Below are positions 54,073 to 64,000 of a stretch of DNA of 64,000 bases, piece by piece. The stretch comes from Streptomyces sp. NBC_00483. GTDB lineage: Bacteria > Actinomycetota > Actinomycetes > Streptomycetales > Streptomycetaceae. Below the pieces are notes generated by a model. That model worked only from the letters and a program-made list of their open reading frames with translations. It did no database searches and was not told where the DNA came from. The stretch is taken from contig NZ_CP107880.1 of assembly GCF_036013745.1 (NCBI RefSeq), forward strand, positions 2,480,001 through 2,544,000, read 5' to 3'. Numbering within the stretch: the first letter of the stretch is position 1; every line of letters starts with the position of its first letter. A program made the position numbers and the translations under genes.

Positions 54073-54867
54073 GTGTCCAGCCACGACATCTTCCTCGGCG
54101 AGACCATCGGTACCGCCGTACTCGTTTTGCTCGGCGGTGGCGTGTGCGCCGCCGTCACTTTCAAGCGCTCCAAGGCGTTCAACGCCGGCTGGGTCGCCGT
54201 CGCGTTCGGCTGGGGCTTCGCGGTTCTGACCGGTGCCTACATGGTGGGCGGCGTCTCCGGCGCCCACCTCAACCCCGCCGTCACCGTCGGCCTCGCCATC
54301 GAGGGCGGCACCAAGTGGAGCGACGTACCGCTCTACCTGGTCTCCCAGCTCTTCGGCGCCATGATCGGCGCGGTGCTGGTCTGGCTGGCCTACTACGGGC
54401 AGTTCCACGCCCACCTGACCGACCGCGAGGTTCTCGCCGCGCACAACGGCACGGACGGCGACGAGGGCATGGTCGACCCGAAGGCCGCCCCCGAGGCGGG
54501 CCCCGTGCTCGGCGTCTTCTCCACCGGTCCGGAGATCCGGAACCTGGCGCAGAACCTCATGACGGAGATCATCGCCACGGTCGTGCTCGTCCTGGCGATC
54601 CTCACGCAGGGCCTCAACGACGACGGCAACGGCCTGGGCGTCCTCGGCGCCCTCATCACCGCGCTCGTCGTGGTGAGCATCGGTCTCTCCCTCGGTGGTC
54701 CGACCGGCTACGCCATCAACCCCGTCCGTGACCTCGGCCCGCGCATCGTGCACGCGCTCCTCCCGCTGCCCAACAAGGGTGGCTCGGACTGGTCGTACGC
54801 CTGGGTGCCGGTGGTCGGCCCGCTCATCGGCGGTGCCCTCGCCGGCTTCATCTACAAGCTGTTCTGA
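54073..54867 (+). CDS. glpF: Glycerol uptake facilitator GlpF
   Basis: 264 aa from GTG 54073 (AAGGAG upstream). Aquaporin fold with six membrane spans and two half-helices: first NPA in [11 protein letters not shown], second [10 protein letters not shown] where Ala of NPA is Val. The Asp after the Arg marks the glycerol-conducting group. Moves glycerol across the membrane. Followed by glpK after 46 bases. Confidence 0.94.
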   Translation: MSSHDIFLGETIGTAVLVLLGGGVCAAVTFKRSKAFNAGWVAVAFGWGFAVLTGAYMVGGVSGAHLNPAVTVGLAIEGGTKWSDVPLYLVSQLFGAMIGAVLVWLAYYGQFHAHLTDREVLAAHNGTDGDEGMVDPKAAPEAGPVLGVFSTGPEIRNLAQNLMTEIIATVVLVLAILTQGLNDDGNGLGVLGALITALVVVSIGLSLGGPTGYAINPVRDLGPRIVHALLPLPNKGGSDWSYAWVPVVGPLIGGALAGFIYKLF

Positions 54868-54913
54868 GCGACGCCGCCGAGACCGACCACTTACGTACGA
54901 CGAGGAGCACAAC

Positions 54914-56461
<1,548 letters not shown>

Positions 56462-56470
56462 GACCCCACG

Positions 56471-58087
56471 ATGACTACCCAGTCCACCCTGCAGACCGTG
56501 CCTGCCCTCGGAACGCACCCGGTCGCCGGTTCCAACCCGAGCCGCGCCGAGACCCGCGAGCAGCTTTCCAAGGCGACGTACGACCTCCTGGTCATCGGCG
56601 GCGGCATCCTGGGCATCTCCACTGCCTGGCATGCGGCGCAGTCCGGTCTCAGGGTGGCCCTGGTCGACGCCGGCGACTTCGCCGGCGCCACGTCCTCCGC
56701 GTCTTCCAAGCTGCTCCACGGCGGTCTGCGCTACCTGCAGACCGGTGCGGTGAAGCTGGTCGCGGAGAACCACTTCGAGCGGCGTGCGGTGTCCCGCAAT
56801 GTGGCCCCGCACCTCGCCAACCCCCTGACCTTCTACCTGCCCGTCTACAAGGGCGGCCCGCACGGCGCGGCCAAGCTGGGCGCGGGTGTCTTCGCGTACA
56901 GCGCGCTGTCCGCGTTCGGTGATGGTGTGGGGCACCTTCTGAGCCCGTCGAAGGCGCAGCAGGACGTTCCCGAGCTGCGTACGGAGAACCTCAAGGCCGT
57001 TGCCGTGTACGGCGACGACCAGATGAACGACGCGCGGATGGCGCTGATGACGGTCCGCGCGGCCGTCGACGCGGGCGCCGTCGTCCTGAACCACTCCGAG
57101 GTCACCGGGCTGCGCTTCACGAACGGCCGGGTCACCGGCGCCGAGCTCAAGGACCGTACGAGCGGTGACGAGTTCGGGGTCAACGCCCGCCTGGTGCTGA
57201 ACGCGACGGGCCCCTGGGTCGACCACCTGCGCAAGATGGAGGACCCGAACTCGGCACCCTCGATCCGGCTGTCGAAGGGTGCTCACCTCGTCCTCAAGCG
57301 GACCTCGCCGTGGAAGGCCGCGCTCGCGACCCCCATCGACAAGTACCGCATCACCTTCGCCCTCCCCTGGGAGGACATGCTGCTGCTCGGTACGACCGAC
57401 GAGGAGTACGAGGGTGACCCGGCGGACGTCTCGGTCAACGAGAAGGACATCGACCAGATCCTCGACGAGGCCGCATTCTCCGTGCGCGACCAGCAGCTGA
57501 AGCGGGACCTGATCACGTACTCCTTCGCCGGTCTGCGGGTGCTGCCCGGTGGCCCCGGCGACACGTCGAAGGCCAAGCGCGAGACCGTCGTCTCCGAGGG
57601 CAAGGGCGGCATGCTGTCCGTCGCGGGCGGCAAGTGGACGACGTTCCGGCACATCGGCCGCACGGTCATGCAGAAGCTGGAGGCGCTGCCGGGGCACCCG
57701 CTCGGTGACGACTTCGAGCGGATCAGCGAGCTGCCGAAGAAGCTGCCGCTCCCCGGTGTCGCCAACCCGCGTGCCGTCGCGCACCGCCTCCTCGTCGACA
57801 GCCCGGCGCCCGGTCCGCGGATGGGCGCCGACACCGCCAAGCACCTGGCGACGCACTACGGTTCGCTGTCCTTCGACATCGCCCGGCTCGCCAACGAGAA
57901 CCCGGAGCTCGCGGAGCGGGTGCACCCGGACGCGCCGGAGATCTGGGCGCAGGTCGTGTACGCGCGTGACCACGAGTGGGCGGAGACCCAGGACGACGTG
58001 CTGCGCCGTCGGACGACGCTGACGATCCGCGGCCTGGCCACGGACGACGTACGTGCGAAGGTGCAGGACGTGCTCGACAAGAAGTAG
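56471..58087 (+). CDS. glpD: Glycerol-3-phosphate dehydrogenase GlpD, FAD-dependent
   Basis: 538 aa from ATG 56471 (GAGGAG within the end of glpK). Dinucleotide motif LLVIGGGILGISTAWHAAQ, then TSSASSKLLHGGLRYLQ and the DAO-type core; the C-terminal DUF fits the GlpD family. Oxidises glycerol 3-phosphate to dihydroxyacetone phosphate and passes electrons to menaquinone. End of the gyl operon. Confidence 0.96.
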   Translation: MTTQSTLQTVPALGTHPVAGSNPSRAETREQLSKATYDLLVIGGGILGISTAWHAAQSGLRVALVDAGDFAGATSSASSKLLHGGLRYLQTGAVKLVAENHFERRAVSRNVAPHLANPLTFYLPVYKGGPHGAAKLGAGVFAYSALSAFGDGVGHLLSPSKAQQDVPELRTENLKAVAVYGDDQMNDARMALMTVRAAVDAGAVVLNHSEVTGLRFTNGRVTGAELKDRTSGDEFGVNARLVLNATGPWVDHLRKMEDPNSAPSIRLSKGAHLVLKRTSPWKAALATPIDKYRITFALPWEDMLLLGTTDEEYEGDPADVSVNEKDIDQILDEAAFSVRDQQLKRDLITYSFAGLRVLPGGPGDTSKAKRETVVSEGKGGMLSVAGGKWTTFRHIGRTVMQKLEALPGHPLGDDFERISELPKKLPLPGVANPRAVAHRLLVDSPAPGPRMGADTAKHLATHYGSLSFDIARLANENPELAERVHPDAPEIWAQVVYARDHEWAETQDDVLRRRTTLTIRGLATDDVRAKVQDVLDKK

Positions 58088-58102
58088 TCCCCGGACAGGC
58101 GG

Positions 58103-58135
58103 AAGGGGCGGCTCCCACGGGGGGTGCCGCCCCTT
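58103..58135. terminator. Bidirectional terminator after glpD
   Basis: Stem AAGGGGCGGC-T-CCC / GGG-T-GCCGCCCCTT between convergent glpD and the MarR gene. Confidence 0.85.
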
Positions 58136-58165
58136 TCGCTTGCGCGGCGCCGGGGTTGCGGGGCT

Positions 58166-58690
58166 CTAGCTGTCGTCGTCCGCGTCCAGGATCGAAAACT
58201 CCAACTTGCCCAGAAGGCGGGCGAGTTGGCGGCGTTCGGCCGGGGTGATGGCGGCGAGCATGCGCTCCTCGTTGGCCAGGTGGTCGGTGAACACCTCGTC
58301 CACCTTGGCGAGTCCGGTGTCGGTGAGCCGGGAGTAGACGACGCGCCGGTCCTCGGCGTCCCGCTCGCGCACTATCAGGCCGTCCTTCTCCAGGCGGTCC
58401 ATGCGCAGGGTGACCCCGGCGGACGAGACGAGCCCCGAGTCGGCGAGCTGCCCTGCGGTGAGCCGGTACGGCTTGCCCGCACGACGCAGCGCGGTCAGCA
58501 CGTCGAAGCCGGCGACGGACAGGCCGTGCCGCTCGATCGACGCGTTGAGCTTGGTGTTGTAGCGCAGGAACGAGCGGTGCAGGCGGGCCAGCACCTCCAG
58601 CGGTCCTGTGTCGAGCTCGGGCCGCTCCCGCGCCCAGTCCGCCACGATCTGTGTCACGGCGTCGTGCCGCTTCGCCTTCCGCTCGGCCAT
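58166..58690 (-). CDS. MarR-family transcriptional regulator
   Basis: 174 aa. Winged-helix core: LSVAGFDVLTALRRAGKPYRLTAGQLADSGLVSSAGVTLRMDRLEKDGLIVRERDAEDRRVVYSRLTDTG, with the D-x-R-S/R wing. Effector unknown. Two direct CCCCTGAA repeats lie upstream of the start, a possible operator. It is 101 bases downstream of the CoxG-like gene in the same direction. Confidence 0.92.
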   Translation of the reverse strand: MAERKAKRHDAVTQIVADWARERPELDTGPLEVLARLHRSFLRYNTKLNASIERHGLSVAGFDVLTALRRAGKPYRLTAGQLADSGLVSSAGVTLRMDRLEKDGLIVRERDAEDRRVVYSRLTDTGLAKVDEVFTDHLANEERMLAAITPAERRQLARLLGKLEFSILDADDDS

Positions 58691-58734
58691 CCCCGTCCCC
58701 TCGCACGTCTCACGGGCGGGCGCGAATTGTTACG

Positions 58735-58757
58735 CCCCTGAAAATTCTACCCCTGAA
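58735..58757. promoter_or_regulatory. Candidate MarR operator: direct repeat CCCCTGAA
   Basis: CCCCTGAA at 58735-58742 and 58750-58757, about 1.5 helical turns apart, 45 bases upstream of the MarR gene. Assigned by position only. Confidence 0.35.
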
Positions 58758-58791
58758 GCGATCACGGTAGGGGCGGACGGCACCCCGGCCG

Positions 58792-59400
58792 TCAGCGGGC
58801 CGCGCGGCGGCGCCTGCCGATCAACCCGACCAGTATCACCGCCGCGAGTGCGGCGGCGGCCGGAACGACGGCCTTCTTCAGGAGTACGGGGAGGGCGGCG
58901 GCGCCGAGGTCGACGGCCTCCGGTTCGGCGAGGGCCGCCGGTGCGGCGGACTCCATCTGCGGACCGGACATCAACTCCGCGAGACGGTCGGCGAATTGGC
59001 CGACGATGCGGTCGCCGACCTCGGTCATGATGCCGCGCCCGAACTGGGCGGGCCTGCCGGTGATGTCGAGGTCGGTGCGGACCCGGACGCGGGTGCCGGC
59101 GGGGTCGGCGACGAGTTCCGCCGTGACGGTCGCGGAGGCCGTGCCCGCGCCGCGGGTCTCGCTGCCGCTGAGGCCGAGCCGCATGGTGCGGGTGGCCTCG
59201 TCGCGGGCCACGGTGCCCTCGCCCCGGTAACTCATCTGCACCGCGCCGACCTTGACCTTCACGCGGCCGGTGAAGGTGTCGCCGTCGAGGGTGTCGAGGA
59301 CGGCGCCGGGCATGCAGGGGGCCACGCGGCCGAGGTCGTGGAAGAGCTTCCAGGCGTCGTCGGGCGCGGCCGGGACGGTGAAGGTGTGGTCGAGTTGCAT
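58792..59400 (-). CDS. CoxG-like SRPBCC membrane-anchor protein
   Basis: 202 aa. CoxG/polyketide-cyclase fold (FTVPAAPDDAWKLFHDLGRVAPCMPGAVLDTLDGDTFTGRVKVKVGAV) followed by a C-terminal hydrophobic segment (LKKAVVPAAAALAAVILVGLIG) ending in Arg. In CO-dehydrogenase operons CoxG attaches the enzyme to the membrane. Last gene of the four-gene hydroxylase operon, 27 bases after the large subunit. Confidence 0.87.
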   Translation of the reverse strand: MQLDHTFTVPAAPDDAWKLFHDLGRVAPCMPGAVLDTLDGDTFTGRVKVKVGAVQMSYRGEGTVARDEATRTMRLGLSGSETRGAGTASATVTAELVADPAGTRVRVRTDLDITGRPAQFGRGIMTEVGDRIVGQFADRLAELMSGPQMESAAPAALAEPEAVDLGAAALPVLLKKAVVPAAAALAAVILVGLIGRRRRAAR

Positions 59401-59427
59401 GGCGGGGTTCTTTCTTCCGGTCGTGGG

Positions 59428-61782
59428 TCAGTGAGTGGCGGCGGGGGCGTCGCGCAGCAGGTCGCGGATGCGGCTGGGCGAGAGCGGGCCGCGGCGGACC
59501 ACGACGCCGAAGGGACGCAGCGCGTCCTCGACGGCGTTCGCGAGAACGGCCTGCGGAGCGATGGCGCCGCCCTCGCCGAGGCCCTTCACTCCGAGGTCAT
59601 TCATGGGGCTCGGCGAGTGGATCTCGTCCATGTCGAGGTCGGGGATCTCGGAGGAGGTGGGGACGAGGTAGTCCATGTACGTGCCGGTGCGGGGCTGGCC
59701 GTCGGGGCCGTAGATCATCTCCTCGTAGAGGGCGCCGCCGATGCCCTGGGCGATGCCGCCGGTAACCTGGCCCTCGGCGATGAGCGGGTTGACGATGACA
59801 CCGGCGTCGTGGACGACGACGTACTGGAGGATCTCCAACTCGCCGGTGTGCTCGTCGACTTCGACGACGGCGGCGTGCGCTCCGCTGGCGACGGCGAAGC
59901 CTGGCGGGCGGAAGTGGACGGTCTCGCTGAGTTCGGTGCCGTGTCGGCCGTCGGTGGGTTCGGGCGTGCCGGGGAGCGGGGCGCGGCCCGCGAGTTCGGC
60001 GAGGGTGAGGGTGGGCCCGTCGGGCGTCCTGGTGGTGAACACGCCGTCGGTGAGGGTGAGTTCGGCGACCGGGACGCCGAGTCGGCGGGCGGCGAGGTCG
60101 AGAGCCTTTTCGCGTACGAGTTTGCCGGCCCGGTGGGTCGCGTTGCCTGCGTTGACGAGGGCGCGGCTGGCGATGGTGCCGACACCGAAGGGAGTCTTGT
60201 CGGTGTCCCCGCCCACCACGTCGATGATGTCCAGCGGGACGCCGAGCGCGTCGGCGGCGATCTGCGCCATGGAGGTGCGGTGGCCCTGGCCCTGCGAGGG
60301 CGCGCCGATGGCGAGTTTGACGCGGCCGCTGGGGGCGATGCCGATGCGCGCGGTCTCGAACGGCCCGAGCCCGGTGGCCTCGATGTACATGGCGTAGCCG
60401 ACGCCGATGTGCTTGCCGTCGCGCGGTGCACGGCGAGTGGTGTCCACCTTGGCGCGGGCGCGACGCAGTAGTTCGGGGAAGTCACCGGAGTCGTACGACT
60501 GGGGGTTTCCGGAGCGGTCGACGAGACCGGTCGTGTACGGCATGTCGTCGGGGCCGATGAGGTTGCGGGCTCTCAACTCGGCCGGTTCGAGCCCGAGTTG
60601 TGCGGCGAGCCGATCCATGGCCCGCTCCATCGCGAACACCGTCTCGGGGCGCCCCGCACCCCGGTAGGGCGTGGCGAATGCGGTGTTGGTGAGGACGCCG
60701 AGGACGTCGATGTCGACGTTAGGGATCCGGTAGGGGCCGAGGAGGTGGCACAGCGAGTTGTACGGGACGACCAGGCCGGTCATGTTGTACGCGCCGAAGT
60801 TGACGGTGATGCGGTCGCGTACGGCGAGGAGTCTGCCGTCGGCGTCAGCGGCGAGTTCGATGCGGTGGATCTGCTCGCGGGCGTGTGAAGCAGCGGTGAG
60901 GTTCTCGTTGCGGTCCTCGCGCCAGACGACGGGGCGGCCCAACTTGCCTGCCGCGTAAGGGATCAGCATTTCCTCTACGTAGAGGATGCCCTTCTGGCCG
61001 AAGCCGCCGCCGACGTCGGTGGCGATGACGCGGACGGATTCGGCGTCGAGGCCGAGGGTGGTGGCGATGGACTCGCGGACGCGGTGCGGGGTCTGGGTGT
61101 TGGACCAGACGGTGAGGCCACCGCTGTAGGGGTCGACGCGGGCGGCGACGGCGCGGGTCTCGATGGGCGAGGCGACGTAGCGGTGGGCCCGGAACTCCTC
61201 GCTGATGACGGTGTGCGCGGCGGCGAACGCGGCGTCGGGGTCGCCCACTTGGGTGGCGACGGCCACCGCCGTGTTGTCCGGCAGGTCCTCGTGGAGCAGC
61301 GGGGCGCCGTCCGCGAGGGCGCGGTCCGGGTCGACGAGGACGGGCAGCGGCGCGTAGCGGACGTCGACGCGTTCGAGGGCGTCCTCGGCGAGGTAGCGGC
61401 TGTCGGCGAAGACGATGGCGACGGGCTCGCCGACGTAGCGGACCTTGTCGGTGGCGAGCAGCGGCATCGGGGTCACGGCGACGCGCGGGGCGAGGAGTTC
61501 GGCGAGGCGGGGCGGGGTGCGCAGCTCCTCCTTGTTCAGGAGCGGCGCGAGGTGGGCGACGTCGGTGCCCGTCCACACGGCGAGGACGCCCGGGGCGTCG
61601 AGCGCGGCGGCCACGTCGACCGACTCGATGCGGGCGTGGGCGTGCGGGCTGCGCAGGACGGCGGCCTCGGCGGCGCCGGGCAGCTCGATGTCGTCGACGT
61701 AGCGGCCGTTGCCGCGCAGCAGGCGGTCGTCCTCGACGCGGGGAACGGGGCGGCCGATCCAGGGGGCGGGCATGCGGGTCAC
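59428..61782 (-). CDS. Molybdenum hydroxylase large subunit, form II CoxL/xanthine-dehydrogenase type
   Basis: 784 aa from GTG 61782; GTGA overlaps the stop of the 2Fe-2S gene. Mo-cofactor domains: GRPVPRVEDDRLLRGNGRYVDDI, GGGFGQKGILYVEEM, ATPYRGAGRPETVFAME and near the end GVKGLGEGGAIAPQ with the catalytic Glu. The loop PYRGAGR is that of form II, not the AYxCSFR of true CO dehydrogenases, so the substrate is an aldehyde or N-heterocycle rather than CO. Confidence 0.92.
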   Translation of the reverse strand: MTRMPAPWIGRPVPRVEDDRLLRGNGRYVDDIELPGAAEAAVLRSPHAHARIESVDVAAALDAPGVLAVWTGTDVAHLAPLLNKEELRTPPRLAELLAPRVAVTPMPLLATDKVRYVGEPVAIVFADSRYLAEDALERVDVRYAPLPVLVDPDRALADGAPLLHEDLPDNTAVAVATQVGDPDAAFAAAHTVISEEFRAHRYVASPIETRAVAARVDPYSGGLTVWSNTQTPHRVRESIATTLGLDAESVRVIATDVGGGFGQKGILYVEEMLIPYAAGKLGRPVVWREDRNENLTAASHAREQIHRIELAADADGRLLAVRDRITVNFGAYNMTGLVVPYNSLCHLLGPYRIPNVDIDVLGVLTNTAFATPYRGAGRPETVFAMERAMDRLAAQLGLEPAELRARNLIGPDDMPYTTGLVDRSGNPQSYDSGDFPELLRRARAKVDTTRRAPRDGKHIGVGYAMYIEATGLGPFETARIGIAPSGRVKLAIGAPSQGQGHRTSMAQIAADALGVPLDIIDVVGGDTDKTPFGVGTIASRALVNAGNATHRAGKLVREKALDLAARRLGVPVAELTLTDGVFTTRTPDGPTLTLAELAGRAPLPGTPEPTDGRHGTELSETVHFRPPGFAVASGAHAAVVEVDEHTGELEILQYVVVHDAGVIVNPLIAEGQVTGGIAQGIGGALYEEMIYGPDGQPRTGTYMDYLVPTSSEIPDLDMDEIHSPSPMNDLGVKGLGEGGAIAPQAVLANAVEDALRPFGVVVRRGPLSPSRIRDLLRDAPAATH

Positions 61783-62384
61783 TTCCCTCGCTGTGCGTCG
61801 GTGGCGCTGGTGATGGCGGTGGCGGTGGCGGTGTCACTTTCGACCTCGTACGTCTCGTCGAGGGCACGGGACAGCGCGCGGCGGATGTTGCGGTAGCCGG
61901 TGCAGCGGCACAGGTGGCCGCTGAGCGCGTCGGCGACCTCGGTGTCGCCCGGCCGCTCGCCCTGTTCGGTCAGGGCCGTCGCCGTCATGAGGAAGCCGGG
62001 GGTGCAGAACCCGCACTGCATGCCGTGGCACGCGTGGAAGGCCTCCTGCACCGGGGTGAGCGGCGCGTCCGGCCGGGCCAGGCCCTCGACGGTGCGCAGT
62101 TCGGCGCCTTCGCACTGCACGGCGAGCGTGAGGCAGGAGCGGACGGGCGTGCCGTCGACCAGGACGGTGCAGGCGCCGCACACGCCGTGCTCGCAGCCGA
62201 CGTGCGTGCCGGTGAGGCGCAGCCGGTCGCGCAGGAAGTCGCTGAGCAGCAGCCGGGATTCGACCTGGGCGGTGACGGGTTCACCGTTCACGGTGAGGCG
62301 GACCTCGTGCCAGCCGGAGGGTTCGGCGAGCGGCGGCGTCCGTACGGCCTTGGGGGTGACGGGCGTGGGTGTCGTGGCGGTCAT
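61779..62384 (-). CDS. Molybdenum hydroxylase 2Fe-2S subunit (CoxS-like)
   Basis: 201 aa from ATG 62384, whose ATGA overlaps the stop of the FAD subunit; GGGAG lies upstream. Plant-type cluster GCEHGVCGACTVLVDG...SC and distal cluster CGFCTPG...LCRCTGY. Carries electrons from Mo to FAD. A Thr/Pro-rich N-terminal extension of about 25 residues and a C-terminal tail are present. Confidence 0.95.
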   Translation of the reverse strand: MTATTPTPVTPKAVRTPPLAEPSGWHEVRLTVNGEPVTAQVESRLLLSDFLRDRLRLTGTHVGCEHGVCGACTVLVDGTPVRSCLTLAVQCEGAELRTVEGLARPDAPLTPVQEAFHACHGMQCGFCTPGFLMTATALTEQGERPGDTEVADALSGHLCRCTGYRNIRRALSRALDETYEVESDTATATAITSATDAQRGK

Positions 62385-63253
62385 CGGGTGCGCTCCCATG
62401 CGGTGGTGCAGGCGCGGGCGAGGAGGTGGGCGGCGGCCTCGCGGCGGTACGCGGCCGTGGCGTGGACGTCGCCGGACGGGTCGAGGTGTGCGAGGGCGGC
62501 TTCGCGTGCGGCGTCGAGGGCGGCCGGTCCCGCGTCGGTGCCGGTCAGCGCCGCTTCGGCGGCGGGCAGCCGGACCGGGGTGGGGCCGACGCCGCAGAAG
62601 ACGACGCGGGCGGCGCTCACGGCGGGGCCCGAGCGCTCGAGGTGGACGGCGACGCCGACCGTGGCGAAGTCGCCGTGCCGGCGGGCGAGTTCCTCGAAGG
62701 CCCAGCCGCCGCGGCGGGCCGGGAACACGACCTCGGTGAGGAGTTCGTCCGGTTCCACGGCGGTCTGGAAGGTGGCGACGAAGAACTCCTCGGCCGCGAC
62801 GGTGCGCTCCCCCGCCGGCCCCGCGATGACGAAACGGGCGTCCAACGCCACGGCGGCGGTGGGGAGTTCGGCGGCCGGGTCGTGGTGGACGAGGCTGCCG
62901 CAGACGGTGCCGCGGGCCCGGATCTGCGGGTGTCCGATGTGACCGATCGCGGCGGCGAGCAGCGGCCAGCCTTCGCGGAGCCGGGGGTCGGCGGCCGCGG
63001 CGGACTGACGGACGGCGGCGCCGATGCGCAGCGCGCCCGACGCGTCGACGGAGAGGTCACCGAGGCCGGGGATGCGCGTGATGTCGACGAGGAGCCCGGG
63101 GCGGGCGAGCCGCATGCTCAGCATCGGGATCAGCGACTGGCCGCCGGCCACCACCTTGGGCTCGCGGTCCTCGTCGGCGAGCAGCGCGAGCGCCTCCGGG
63201 ACGGAGTGCGGCGCGCTGTAGTCGAAGGGTGTGGGTTTCAAGCCGTCTGCCAC
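62381..63253 (-). CDS. Molybdenum hydroxylase FAD subunit (CoxM-like)
   Basis: 290 aa. FAD-binding landmarks VVAGGQSLIPMLSMRLARP and TVCGSLVHHDPAAELP, then the CO-dehydrogenase flavoprotein C-terminal domain. First gene of the operon FAD-2Fe2S-Mo-CoxG. Divergent from the TetR gene, which is probably its regulator. Confidence 0.94.
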   Translation of the reverse strand: MADGLKPTPFDYSAPHSVPEALALLADEDREPKVVAGGQSLIPMLSMRLARPGLLVDITRIPGLGDLSVDASGALRIGAAVRQSAAAADPRLREGWPLLAAAIGHIGHPQIRARGTVCGSLVHHDPAAELPTAAVALDARFVIAGPAGERTVAAEEFFVATFQTAVEPDELLTEVVFPARRGGWAFEELARRHGDFATVGVAVHLERSGPAVSAARVVFCGVGPTPVRLPAAEAALTGTDAGPAALDAAREAALAHLDPSGDVHATAAYRREAAAHLLARACTTAWERTR

Positions 63254-63295
63254 CAGGCCTCTCGGATCGGTAGAGCGGGTACGGGTGCACCTCAG

Positions 63296-63353
63296 GCCAT
63301 GTACCTAAGGCGCCATGCATCCAAGGCCATGCACCTGGAGCCATGTACCTAAG
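63296..63353. repeat. 14-bp tandem repeat, four imperfect copies
   Basis: GCCATGTACCTAAG at 63296-63309 and exactly again at 63340-63353, with GCCATGCATCCAAG (63312-63325) and GCCATGCACCTGGA (63326-63339) between. It lies just upstream of the FAD-subunit start in the divergent promoter region. Confidence 0.85.
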
Positions 63354-63405
63354 GCCTGAAATGATTGATGCTGAAGTACCTTCTTGGCAAGAGGCAGCGA
63401 TAGGT

Positions 63406-63446
63406 CCGTTCAAACCAGTGTTTTCAACGACTACCGTTTTGAACGG
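63406..63446. promoter_or_regulatory. Candidate TetR operator
   Basis: CCGTTCAAA (63406-63414) is matched by TTTGAACGG (63438-63446); GTTTTCAAC and GTTTTGAAC are also spaced between. It lies between the divergent TetR and hydroxylase genes, about 45 bases before the TetR start. Confidence 0.55.
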
Positions 63447-63491
63447 TCGTGCAGAAACTTGACCGCCCTCCGACTCGACTACTGTTGCGCC

Positions 63492-64000
63492 GTGGACGGA
63501 CAGCACGAGACGCAGGAGAGGCGGCGCGGCCGCTCCCACGACCCCGCGGGGAACCGGAGGGCCGTGCTCGAAGCGGCGCGGCGACTGTTCGCGGCCCACG
63601 GGTACCAAGGCGTCGGCATCCGAGCGATCGCCACCGAGGCCGGCGTGACGCCCGGCCTCGTCATGGCGTACTTCGGATCCAAGGACGGGCTCTTCCGCGC
63701 CGTCGTCGGCGAGGGGACCGGTGTCACGGCCGCCCTGCTCGACGAGGCGGGCAACGATCCGGCCGGCCTCCCGGGGGCCCTCGCCCACTCCTACCTCGAC
63801 CGCTGGGACCGCCTCTCCGCCGAGGACCCGCTGGCCGCGCTGATCCGCTCGGCGCTCAACCACCCGCCCAGCGCACAGCAGTTGAGCGAGCTCCTGGAAC
63901 GGCTGGTGACCGGGCCCCTGCGGGGCGTACTCGGCGAGAGCCCCGAGGCGACGGCCAGGATCGGCATGATCCGCAGCGTCCTGTTCGGCGTCATCATGGA
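63492..64000 (+). CDS. TetR-family regulator, cut by the window end
   Basis: 169 codons seen from GTG 63492, no stop before the window edge. N-terminal HTH: RRAVLEAARRLFAAHGYQGVGIRAIATEAGVTPGLVMAYFGSKDGLF, with F-G-S-K in place of the usual F-x-s-K-e. A TetR_C-type helical domain follows. Probably controls the divergent molybdenum hydroxylase operon. The ribosome site is weak, so the start could be another in-frame codon. Confidence 0.88.
   Translation, partial: MDGQHETQERRRGRSHDPAGNRRAVLEAARRLFAAHGYQGVGIRAIATEAGVTPGLVMAYFGSKDGLFRAVVGEGTGVTAALLDEAGNDPAGLPGALAHSYLDRWDRLSAEDPLAALIRSALNHPPSAQQLSELLERLVTGPLRGVLGESPEATARIGMIRSVLFGVIM

Noticed and set aside
59428-61782. Annotation of the large subunit as true aerobic CO dehydrogenase
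   Set aside because: The active-site loop is PYRGAGR (form II), not AYxCSFR with the copper-binding Cys.

Overview
This window is a piece of a Streptomyces chromosome core. Evidence: very high G+C with strong third-position GC bias, GTG and TTG starts, a complete Pup-proteasome locus, a conservon (roadblock/DUF742/GTPase/P450 cluster), and a gene order that from memory matches the S. coelicolor segment running from glnA4 (about SCO1613) to the gyl glycerol operon (about SCO1658-1661). No CRISPR array, prophage, rRNA, tRNA or obvious antibiotic cluster was seen. Accessory signals are small: one MITE-like element, several short tandem repeats and REP-like palindromes.

Layout. 1-7.3 kb: a GlnA-like gamma-glutamylamide synthetase, a divergent gamma-glutamyl-GABA-type hydrolase, an APH-fold kinase, a repeat-rich spacer, a LysR regulator divergent from a TDT-family transporter, a BtuF-like binding protein and an XRE-cupin regulator, with the MITE between the last two. 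7.4-11.3 kb: a glycine betaine/proline ABC importer in which permease and two tandem binding domains form one polypeptide, plus its CBS-containing ATPase. 11.4-14.4 kb: a 5'-3' exonuclease, an iron-box-controlled siderophore-interacting protein and a pseudouridine synthase. 14.4-19.2 kb: the conservon (cvnA-B-C-D-E, rar/cvn9 type), ending in a P450 of CYP157 type that lacks ExxR. 19.5-25.4 kb: HelY helicase, lipid kinase, TatC, TatA and two small proteins.

25.4-38.9 kb: the pupylation region. PafC and PafB (WYL DNA-damage activators), two FKBP isomerases, PafA ligase, an MFS transporter 9 bp upstream of pafA, a divergent LacI regulator with a perfect palindrome between, then PrcA, PrcB, an endonuclease VII-like ORF, Pup, Dop and the ARC ATPase. 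Pup ends GGE, so it should be ligation-ready without deamidation. 39-44.7 kb: ferredoxin, a secreted or anchored unknown, TrmI tRNA methyltransferase, an M50 protease with CBS domains, a RecB/Cas4-like nuclease with iron-sulfur cysteines and an orphan NarL-type response regulator.

44.7-52.7 kb: two adjacent peptide-type substrate-binding lipoproteins without permeases, a HAD phosphatase and B12-dependent methionine synthase MetH. 52.9-58.1 kb: the glycerol regulon (gylR, glpF, glpK, glpD), with a shared 12-bp motif upstream of gylR and of glpF. 58.1-64 kb: a MarR regulator and a four-gene molybdenum-hydroxylase operon (FAD, 2Fe-2S, Mo subunits and CoxG-like protein; form II rather than true CO dehydrogenase), divergent from a TetR gene cut by the right window edge.
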